Both the position numbers and the translations under genes were made by a program. Positions 1-5,766 of a stretch of DNA of 5,766 bases are shown piece by piece (the first letter of the stretch is position 1; every line of letters begins with the position of its first letter). The notes under the pieces are model-generated. The model was given only the letters and a program-made list of their open reading frames with translations. It was not told the DNA's origin and searched no databases. The DNA comes from Fidelibacterota bacterium (GTDB lineage: Bacteria; Marinisomatota; Marinisomatia; Marinisomatales; TCS55). The stretch is from the NCBI GenBank assembly GCA_002717765.1, contig PBCB01000030.1, forward strand, positions 10,234 to 15,999, given 5' to 3'.

Positions 1-302
1 GTTCCATATGTACGATCGGGAATTTCATCAGGTATCATTTGTCCACCATGAGGCGCAGATAGAATTATTGGTAAATCACCTGGATGATACTCGATATATC
101 CTTCTCTACCATAATACACTGAACCAACTTGATACGGACCATCATGGCCAAGTTCGGGAAATTTTTCAGGTTCTACAATAATTGGAGGTTGAACCGTAGC
201 GGGTTGCTCCTCATTCTTCTCTTCTTCACAGCTAATTAATAACAACAAAGTTAGCAAAAAGAAAAAAGCTGTTTGCTTGATTGGATGAAAACTATTGTTC
301 AT
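1..302 (-). CDS. N-terminal part of a lipoprotein, possibly an N-formylglutamate amidohydrolase-like hydrolase (3' end beyond window)
   Basis: This reading frame runs from an ATG at 302-300 off the left edge; 100 codons are visible. Residues 1-25 form a lipoprotein signal peptide: a Lys at position 9, a Leu/Phe-rich core (12-23), then the lipobox L-I-S-C with the lipid-modified Cys at 25. An acidic stretch (EEEKNEE, 26-32) and a Pro-rich linker follow, so the protein is probably anchored in the outer membrane. The folded part begins near residue 55. It contains [10 protein letters not shown] (78-87) and then [10 protein letters not shown] (91-100). This resembles the first conserved block of the N-formylglutamate amidohydrolase superfamily (HutG-like metal-dependent amidases), in which a PH-G segment lies at the start of the fold. 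His85 would be a candidate active-site or metal residue. The assignment rests on this one block because the remaining catalytic residues lie outside the window. The start is set by the signal peptide and by the 4-base overlap with the upstream transporter gene. No Shine-Dalgarno sequence is evident. The lipoprotein call is firm; the enzymatic call is tentative. Confidence 0.75.
   Translation of the reverse strand, partial: MNNSFHPIKQTAFFFLLTLLLLISCEEEKNEEQPATVQPPIIVEPEKFPELGHDGPYQVGSVYYGREGYIEYHPGDLPIILSAPHGGQMIPDEIPDRTYG
299..302 (-). other. ATGA stop/start overlap (likely translational coupling)
   Basis: On the minus strand the transporter ends in TGA (301-299) and the lipoprotein starts with ATG (302-300), sharing the four bases ATGA. 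No purine-rich ribosome binding site lies just upstream of this ATG. Re-initiation by ribosomes finishing the transporter is therefore the likely way the lipoprotein is translated. It places the two genes on one mRNA. Confidence 0.8.
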
Positions 303-1639
303 AATAATATTGATACTAGGGTAAAGACTACTATTACTGCAAATATATTTAACAGCATACCCGTTTTAAGCATTTCTTTTTGTTCAATGTAGCCTGTTCC
401 GTATACCAATGCGTTTGGCGGTGTTGCAATAGGAAGCATAAAGGCACAATTTGCAGCAAGGCCAATACCAAACACCATCGCAATGCCAAACTCGGTACTA
501 AATTGATCAGAAAGTGCGAACATCACCGGTACTAAAATAGCTGCAGATCCAGTATTTGAGGATAGCTCTGTTAAAAGCACCATCATTGCAATAGAAACCA
601 CTAGAATAACCCATAAAGGTGCTGTGTTAATAGAATTAAATATGGAAGACGCTATCCACGCGGTAGTACCTGTTACTCCTAATATAGCAGAAAGACATAA
701 GCCACCGCCAAAAATGATCAAGATGCCCCATCCAATTTTTTTCTCTAACTCTTTCCAGGTAATTAGACCGAGCGCTGGGGCTAGCGCAGTGATAAGAATT
801 GCAATCATATGATCAAATTTCTTTAACCCTAGAAGGTTTGATATTTGATTAGAGAATATCCAACAAATAACTGTGAACAAGAATAGTCCAATCGCTCCTT
901 TTGCAGTAGTTGTCCAATTAAAATTCTTGCTATCTACACGATTTACATAGGCATCTTTTTCAGGATTAATTACATACCATAATGAAAAAACAACCAATGG
1001 AAACATGAAAAGCAACGTTGGAAACCCAACCTGGAACCATTCATAAAAACTAATATCCAATGCTGCAGCTGCAATGGCATTAGGTGGAGAACCAACTACG
1101 GTGCCATTACCTCCAATATTTGCAGCATAGGCAGTGCCTAATAATAACATGGTTCTCATACGTGGAAACTGTTTATCAATTAATGAAACAGCAATCGGAA
1201 CCATCATAGCGGTAGTTGCTGTATTACTAATGAACATAGATAATATACTTGTTACACCAAAAAAACCAATCACAGAAAGCCATAAACTACCACCTGCTAA
1301 TCGAATGACCCTATCAGCGAGCCATAAATCAATGCCGTGCTTATTTAATAATGCCGCTAAGGTAAATCCACCCATAAATAGAAATATGATTGTATTTGAA
1401 AATGGTGCCATAGCCGCTACTGGGGATAGTATTTTAAAAAAATAGGCGAGCACCGGAACGAGTAGAGCTGTTACCGGAAGCGGAATAATCTCTGACATCC
1501 ACAGTCCAGCACATACAAGTAATATGAATAATCCATCTTGAGTTTGCGCAGAGTCAACAATAGCTGAGCTAAACATATAACTAAACAACACCCATAATAC
1601 TATCGTAAGTAATTTCTTAGAAAGTGACATATTTATCAT
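299..1639 (-). CDS. DASS/SLC13-family sodium-coupled dicarboxylate (anion) transporter
   Basis: This is an integral inner-membrane permease of 446 residues, slightly short for the divalent anion:sodium symporter family (INDY/NaDC/CitT type), with about 11 hydrophobic segments. Both family signature repeats are intact. The first half has S-N-T at 138-140 ([12 protein letters not shown]) and GGNGT...GSPPNA at 176-188. The second half has S-N-T at 361-363 ([12 protein letters not shown]) and [14 protein letters not shown] at 397-410. In the VcINDY structure the paired SNT motifs hold the substrate carboxylates and the adjacent loops hold Na+. The C-terminal block fits the SLC13 signature except that the usual Ser before C-A-F is Asn397. 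Members carry succinate, fumarate, malate, citrate or, in some branches, sulfate; the exact substrate cannot be read here. The start at 1639 gives MINMSLSKK. An equally good ATG lies three codons in (1630), and neither has a clear Shine-Dalgarno sequence. The gene lies 96 bases after susD, behind a terminator, and overlaps the downstream lipoprotein gene by four bases. Confidence 0.93.
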   Translation of the reverse strand: MINMSLSKKLLTIVLWVLFSYMFSSAIVDSAQTQDGLFILLVCAGLWMSEIIPLPVTALLVPVLAYFFKILSPVAAMAPFSNTIIFLFMGGFTLAALLNKHGIDLWLADRVIRLAGGSLWLSVIGFFGVTSILSMFISNTATTAMMVPIAVSLIDKQFPRMRTMLLLGTAYAANIGGNGTVVGSPPNAIAAAALDISFYEWFQVGFPTLLFMFPLVVFSLWYVINPEKDAYVNRVDSKNFNWTTTAKGAIGLFLFTVICWIFSNQISNLLGLKKFDHMIAILITALAPALGLITWKELEKKIGWGILIIFGGGLCLSAILGVTGTTAWIASSIFNSINTAPLWVILVVSIAMMVLLTELSSNTGSAAILVPVMFALSDQFSTEFGIAMVFGIGLAANCAFMLPIATPPNALVYGTGYIEQKEMLKTGMLLNIFAVIVVFTLVSILL

Positions 1640-1673
1640 AGTGGATCAAATATTTAATTTAATTGAAGAAGAA

Positions 1674-1712
1674 AATAAAAAGCCCCCATTTAAAAAATGG
1701 AGGCTTTTTATT
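1674..1712 (-). terminator. Rho-independent terminator after susD
   Basis: A 17-bp inverted repeat pairs 1674-1690 with 1696-1712 around a TAAAA loop; its core on the minus strand reads AAAAAGCCTCC / GGGGGCTTTTT. In minus-strand RNA every position pairs if the single imperfect position is taken as a G-U wobble. In plus-strand RNA the same position is a C-A mismatch. The arm is followed on the minus strand by TTTTTATTTT. Strand asymmetry and position, 24 bases beyond the susD stop, make it the terminator of susCD transcription. The A-rich 5' arm could also allow weak termination from the other side, but no plus-strand gene needs it. Confidence 0.88.
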
Positions 1713-1735
1713 AATAATTAACTAAAGAAATATTA

Positions 1736-3193
1736 TTATTTATTTACTTCAGTTTTTGCATATAGACCAGGATCTTCGCTAACCGTTGAGTTTGAAGTAA
1801 GCTCATCCTGCGACCATGGCATTCTTTCCACATGCTGAGAAGCAGCGGATGTATTTAGAGGAAATGGTGGAATAAGATTTGTTTCACCAGCGCCTCTTAA
1901 TCTACGATGATCATTGAATGGCATATAAGTTCCGAAACCGGAAACATATCTTTCTTCAACAATCTCACGTAGCAATGCAACTTCTTTTGTTACGCCATCA
2001 GAATTTTCCATGCCGCCATTAGCAAAGTCAGCATCAACATACGCATCATACTTATATTTAGTAGCATCATTATAATTGCTATTAAGTCTACCGCCGCCAT
2101 TAAGCCAGGCTCTATAAGAATTCAATGCACTTAAACCAGATGAAAAACCACCGGTTCTAGCAGAAGCCTCTGCTTTGATCAATTGGTTTTCAGTGTAAGT
2201 AACCATAGGTTGAGCTTCAAACTGCTCAACGACACCTGTATTGCCACTTGCAGAATTTTCATCAATTGAATAATAACCATAGCGCGCTTCTTCATTTGTC
2301 TTAGCGTTACCACGATAACTTGAATGAGCAGGGTCAATAAGATCAACTAAATAACTTCTATTACCTTCTTTTGCATTACCTAAATCACCAGTTCTTGATC
2401 CATTCAAGATCTCCCAATATAGATTCTTATCTCCATTAGGAGTCGCAGCATCACCTCTTGGTTTATACATCATATCACCCGCAGAAGATGAGATTCCGCT
2501 TCCTGCATGTGAAAGCGCAGTTGCATAATCTTTCTTAATAAGAGCAATACGTGCTTTTAGCGTATAGGCTGCAGCAATCCACTTATCTTTATCACCGCCA
2601 TAATAGATATCGTATGATTCACTTCTAGTTGATGCACCAGAAAGCGTTGTGATTGCATCAGATAATAGCGCATCACAGCCATTTAAAGCTTCCTTTTGCG
2701 AATCGAACTTTGGCGCTGACTCCTCACTTAAAACTTGTGAAAAAGGCACATCACCCATTAAGATCGCAAGCGAACTAATTGCGTGCGCTTCCAATACTTG
2801 GGAAATTCCAACCAAAAGCTTATCATCTGGTGCTGTTGCTTGAATATGTCTTGTGTTGGCAACAACTCCAATATAAGCGCTATTCCATTCACCGTTTGAT
2901 TCAACCGTAGAGAGTGAATATCCATAAATATTTGAATACAATGATGTATAGCCAATTAATTGGCCTGAAAACATTGCAGATATTCTATTTAGATGACTGA
3001 CCTGCACAATTACATTGGCAAGTTGTGCGCCATTTAAGAATAGATTTGCATCTACATCTGATACTGTAATCTCATTCGGGTTGTCATTTAAGTTTTCAGG
3101 AATTTCACATGATATCAACACCAGTGAAATTGCCATTAATGAAATACGAAACATCTTATTCATATTCTTTAATCCTTTAAATTGTCTTTTCAT
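1736..3193 (-). CDS. SusD/RagB-type outer-membrane nutrient-binding lipoprotein
   Basis: This is a surface lipoprotein that caps the SusC barrel and captures the ligand to be imported. It has 485 residues, typical for the family. The signal peptide ends in the lipobox L26-I-S-C29. The mature protein opens with NDNPNEIT (36-43), then helices with the family landmarks: ILMGDVPFSQVL (144-155, compare the usual GDVPY/F), PKFDSQKEAL (161-170), DKWIAAAYTLKARIAL (203-218, matching the W..AA..LKAR helix), TYTENQLIKAEASAR (332-346, the E...IKAEA helix) and EERYVSGFGTYMPFNDHRRL (413-432, the W/F-ND-RR region near the C-terminus). These resemble the SusD-and-RagB-like 2 branch more than classical starch SusD. 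It lies 14 bases downstream of susC, the standard pairing. Two starts compete. The ATG at 3193 has GGGAGGG seven bases upstream. The ATG at 3163 (residue 11) gives the more typical short signal peptide and has AAAGGA nine bases upstream. Ligand identity cannot be inferred; these pairs handle glycans, peptides and other oligomers. Confidence 0.95.
   Translation of the reverse strand: MKRQFKGLKNMNKMFRISLMAISLVLISCEIPENLNDNPNEITVSDVDANLFLNGAQLANVIVQVSHLNRISAMFSGQLIGYTSLYSNIYGYSLSTVESNGEWNSAYIGVVANTRHIQATAPDDKLLVGISQVLEAHAISSLAILMGDVPFSQVLSEESAPKFDSQKEALNGCDALLSDAITTLSGASTRSESYDIYYGGDKDKWIAAAYTLKARIALIKKDYATALSHAGSGISSSAGDMMYKPRGDAATPNGDKNLYWEILNGSRTGDLGNAKEGNRSYLVDLIDPAHSSYRGNAKTNEEARYGYYSIDENSASGNTGVVEQFEAQPMVTYTENQLIKAEASARTGGFSSGLSALNSYRAWLNGGGRLNSNYNDATKYKYDAYVDADFANGGMENSDGVTKEVALLREIVEERYVSGFGTYMPFNDHRRLRGAGETNLIPPFPLNTSAASQHVERMPWSQDELTSNSTVSEDPGLYAKTEVNK
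3173..3178 (-). promoter_or_regulatory. Alternative Shine-Dalgarno for an internal susD start
   Basis: The minus strand reads AAAGGA, then nine bases, then ATG at 3163-3161 in the susD frame. Starting there gives MNKMFRISLMAISLVLISC, a compact lipoprotein signal peptide like those of most SusD proteins. It competes with the start 30 bases upstream, and both could be used. Confidence 0.45.
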
Positions 3194-3200
3194 TTTCTCA

Positions 3201-3207
3201 CCCTCCC
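3201..3207 (-). promoter_or_regulatory. Strong Shine-Dalgarno for susD directly after the susC stop
   Basis: The minus strand reads TAA (susC stop), GGGAGGG, TGAGAAA, ATG. The GGGAGGG lies seven bases before the ATG at 3193-3191 and abuts the susC stop codon. This is a near-ideal anti-16S match in a phylum where such sites are usually weak. It favours the longer susD start and efficient translation of the lipoprotein relative to its porin. Confidence 0.6.
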
Positions 3208-5766
3208 TTAAAAGTTAGCCGTTAGTGAGAAAAGATAAGATTTGGTACTTGGATTTGTAAAATAATCCAAACCAAATCCACTTGAAACACCACTCTGGTT
3301 AACGGCAGGATCTACACCAACAAGCTCTTTGTAGCTTGCCCATAGATTTCTACCGGTCCATCTCATGGTAACTGAGCTTAGCCCCATAGAGCTAATCACT
3401 GGATGAACAAGATCATATGCAACAGAAAGCTCTCTTAAGCGAGAGAATGTTGCATCTTTGACAGCAAAGTTGTAGGCTTGGTTATCACCAAATCCACCAC
3501 CGATACCGTGACGATACCAGGCTTCATCAAGAAGTACCTTACCACCACCAAAATCATAGACGCTACCTCTTACAGTAGTGCCAGCAGCAACAGTATTTCC
3601 ATCAACATTAACTAGATCCTCTGTTAGGGTAACTTCATTTGCAGTTTCTGCTGTGGTTCCAAATCGTCTTAAGACCCATTGCGTACGAGGTGAATAATCT
3701 CCACCTTGTGAATGTTCAAATAACATATTCACAGAAACACCATTCCATCTTCCATTCACTCCAAACGTTCCTCTCCAATCAGGATTAGGATCACCAAGAA
3801 TTACAGGAAGAGAGGTAATCTGAGGAAAACCATTGGCATCTAAAATAAACTTGCCATTTTCATCAACTTGAGAACCAGTTCCATATAAAGCACCTAACGG
3901 TTGAGCTGTGCCATTAAAATTAGGGTCAACAGCAACAGAACTAACAGATCCTCCTACAAGCGTCAATACATCCGTACCTTCTGTTAACTTGAGAACCTTA
4001 TTCTTATTTGAAGCCCAGTTGAATGTAAAATCAACGTTTTGATTTAGCTTAAATGAACCATCAAGTTCTAAACCATTATTTTCCATTTCAGCAGCATTAG
4101 CATACTGTGTGTCAGAGCCTGTACTTGGTGCTTTAGAAACACTAATCAACATATCTACAATTTTATTATAGTAGCTAGTAAACCCGAAAGCAAATCTGTC
4201 ATCAAGCATTCTGAAATCAAAACCAAATTCTGTCTCGGTCTTTACTTCAGGCTTTAAGTTTTCATTTCCTTTATCGTCATCAACTCTATAACCACCACCA
4301 AATAGGGCAACGTCTACAGGGTCACTGTACGAGCTATAGCCAAATCCAGACTCAGCAAGCGTTTGGAAACGATGAGCAGAAGGACGCACACCAACTTGGC
4401 CCCATGCAAAGCGAGCCTTTGCGAATGTAAACGGAGCTGGTACATAATCAGTTAATTGAACAGCTACATCCATCGCAGGGTAAAAGTACGACTTACTGAT
4501 CGTTGAATGATCCTCAAGTGCACCTGAAAGATTTAAATATACCATATTCATTGCATCCACTGATAGCAAACCATAGGTTCTGGTTGACCGGATAAACAAT
4601 CTGTTATTGTCAGCCGTGGAGTTCTCCGCAGCGGTATTAACGTTTACCGTTTGTTTATCAGTATTGACAAGAAAACCTGTAATATTATATGAAGTTCTGC
4701 TGTAGGTACGGTCATTCCAATTATAACCAATAGTCGCTACCATACTTAATGCTTCACTTAAGCTCAGATTATGGCGACCAATTACGTCATAATTTGTTTC
4801 TTTATTGGTAATCACGTCTTGTGCAAACACACCAGAATTACGTGAGCCTGCAGAACCGATTGGGAAAAACCAATCTCTATTATCAGTATAGGTATCAATT
4901 CCAGCTCTTACTACCACATCGGTGCCTGCTCTAGGTGTATAATTCATCTCATTTGACATAATAAGACGGTTAAGACCAGTTGTAGACTTTTGCTCTTTTA
5001 TAGTCCAAATAGGATTATTGTAGATTGGATTTGTACTGGATCCACCTAAATAACGTCTATAGGCGCGATGGCGACCGGTATATTCCGTGCCACCACTTAC
5101 GTAAGTACCTTTATAATGCGTATTATCAAAATCCGGCGCGGTTCTTAGAAGTCCAAGTAATAAACCGGCAGTATTTGAGCTTTGCTGAATTCGATTTGAA
5201 TTACTATAAGTATATCCAGCCTTGGAAGTCATGGTGACTTGATCAGAAAGTTTGAATTTTGTATTTAACCTAAAATTATCTCTATCGTAGAACGAGTCAC
5301 GAATAATTCCATCTTGGCGAAGACGGCCATAACTAAATAAATAAGTTTTGGTAGCATCTCCTCCAGAAACCTGGAAATCATCCTGAGAAAATCTTCCGGT
5401 CTGAAAGACTGAATTCCAGTTTTTATCCACATAGGTTTCTTTGGAATTTTTTTGTGTGATAGTGTATTGCTTAAACGTTCCATCTTCAGAAACAAAGTAA
5501 GGTTTGCTGGTATCGACAACATCAGCTCCACCAGCTCTTTCTGATATTTTATCTCCCCAAGATTCTGCTTGAGTACCCCAATTACCGCTTCTACCTTGAC
5601 CAAATGTATCTTGCATCGGGATTCGCTCATGAACCTCATCAAATGATTCTGTGCGCTTATAGGTCATTTTCATTTTTCCTGCGGATGAACCATCCTTTGT
5701 CTTAATAACGACAACACCATTCGCAGCTCTAGAGCCCCACAAGGCTGCTGCTGATGCGCCTTTTAA
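3208..5766 (-). CDS. SusC/RagA-type TonB-dependent outer-membrane transporter (5' end beyond window)
   Basis: This is a TonB-energised outer-membrane barrel that imports the ligand bound by its SusD partner. The frame is open to the right edge: 852 codons are visible, of roughly 1000 in the family, so the signal peptide, the carboxypeptidase-D-like N-terminal domain, the TonB box and the first part of the plug are missing. The visible protein opens with LKGASAAALWGSRAANG, the hallmark end of the SusC plug domain (usually LYG; here LWG). The TTG at 5742-5740 is an internal Leu codon, not a start. Barrel landmarks follow, numbered from the window edge: ENLKPE near 503, NAAEMENNGLEL near 555, GDPNPDW near 657, QGGD near 685, the RLRELSVAYDL strand near 778, and GRNLWASYKELVGVDPAVN near 805. 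It ends in SYLFSLTANF, a last beta strand with the terminal aromatic residue expected for barrel assembly. No frameshift or internal stop is seen. The stop is TAA at 3210-3208, 14 bases before susD. The substrate is not determinable from the sequence. Confidence 0.96.
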   Translation of the reverse strand, partial: LKGASAAALWGSRAANGVVVIKTKDGSSAGKMKMTYKRTESFDEVHERIPMQDTFGQGRSGNWGTQAESWGDKISERAGGADVVDTSKPYFVSEDGTFKQYTITQKNSKETYVDKNWNSVFQTGRFSQDDFQVSGGDATKTYLFSYGRLRQDGIIRDSFYDRDNFRLNTKFKLSDQVTMTSKAGYTYSNSNRIQQSSNTAGLLLGLLRTAPDFDNTHYKGTYVSGGTEYTGRHRAYRRYLGGSSTNPIYNNPIWTIKEQKSTTGLNRLIMSNEMNYTPRAGTDVVVRAGIDTYTDNRDWFFPIGSAGSRNSGVFAQDVITNKETNYDVIGRHNLSLSEALSMVATIGYNWNDRTYSRTSYNITGFLVNTDKQTVNVNTAAENSTADNNRLFIRSTRTYGLLSVDAMNMVYLNLSGALEDHSTISKSYFYPAMDVAVQLTDYVPAPFTFAKARFAWGQVGVRPSAHRFQTLAESGFGYSSYSDPVDVALFGGGYRVDDDKGNENLKPEVKTETEFGFDFRMLDDRFAFGFTSYYNKIVDMLISVSKAPSTGSDTQYANAAEMENNGLELDGSFKLNQNVDFTFNWASNKNKVLKLTEGTDVLTLVGGSVSSVAVDPNFNGTAQPLGALYGTGSQVDENGKFILDANGFPQITSLPVILGDPNPDWRGTFGVNGRWNGVSVNMLFEHSQGGDYSPRTQWVLRRFGTTAETANEVTLTEDLVNVDGNTVAAGTTVRGSVYDFGGGKVLLDEAWYRHGIGGGFGDNQAYNFAVKDATFSRLRELSVAYDLVHPVISSMGLSSVTMRWTGRNLWASYKELVGVDPAVNQSGVSSGFGLDYFTNPSTKSYLFSLTANF

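Noticed and set aside
624..1445. Plus-strand open frames inside the DASS gene (624-812 and 1134-1445)
   Set aside because: They are antisense to a gene with intact family motifs and have no recognisable domain or ribosome binding site.
1647..1654. Bacteroidota-type -7 promoter element (AATATTTG versus TAnnTTTG) upstream of the DASS gene
   Set aside because: It has one mismatch, no TTG-like -33 element lies about 20 bases upstream, and it would put the transcript start almost on the ATG. AT-rich DNA gives such matches by chance.
2649..3218. Short open frames overlapping susD on both strands (2649-2843, 2758-2955, 3015-3218)
   Set aside because: They overlap a well-supported SusD coding region in other frames, and their translations show no family features.
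5025..5642. Open frames overlapping susC (5025-5237 plus strand, 5265-5642 minus strand)
   Set aside because: Both lie within the continuous SusC barrel reading frame, and neither encodes a plausible independent protein.
5740..5742. TTG as the susC start codon
   Set aside because: The frame stays open to the right edge, and the eight codons before it encode LKGASAAA, part of the conserved SusC plug motif. The TTG is an internal Leu, and the gene is truncated by the window.
1..5766. Polysaccharide utilisation locus
   Set aside because: A susCD pair alone is not enough. No glycoside hydrolase, lyase, sulfatase, or SusR/anti-sigma regulator is visible in the window.
1..5766. CRISPR arrays, tRNA/rRNA genes, insertion sequences, integration sites
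   Set aside because: I saw no regularly spaced repeats, RNA gene signatures, transposase frames or terminal inverted repeats. The only clear inverted repeat is the terminator at 1674-1712.

Overview
The window looks like a piece of a Bacteroidota chromosome. The main evidence is a SusC/SusD outer-membrane pair, an arrangement essentially confined to that phylum, together with lipoprotein signals ending in L-I-S-C and AT-rich intergenic DNA. Nothing here fixes the genus. A free-living, perhaps marine, member of the phylum is only a guess.

All four genes lie on the minus strand and read from the right edge to the left. From right to left they are: (1) a SusC-type TonB-dependent outer-membrane porin, 852 codons visible, with its 5' end beyond the right edge (3208-5766); (2) its SusD-type surface lipoprotein partner, starting 14 bases after the susC stop (1736-3193); (3) a 96-base intergenic gap containing a strong rho-independent terminator (1674-1712); (4) a complete DASS/SLC13-family sodium-coupled dicarboxylate or anion transporter of the inner membrane (299-1639); and (5) the first 100 codons of a lipoprotein that overlaps the transporter stop by four bases (ATGA) and carries a motif resembling N-formylglutamate amidohydrolase-like proteins (1-302). 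The plus strand has no gene I can support.

A possible joint role, which is inference, is a nutrient route: SusC/SusD imports a small or oligomeric ligand across the outer membrane, the lipoprotein hydrolase cleaves an amide-type substrate outside the cytoplasm, and the DASS transporter carries a released carboxylate into the cell. No glycoside hydrolase, sulfatase, polysaccharide lyase or sensor is visible, so the window does not support calling this a polysaccharide utilisation locus. The terminator suggests that susCD and the transporter/lipoprotein pair are at least partly separate transcription units, so adjacency alone is weak evidence of a shared substrate.
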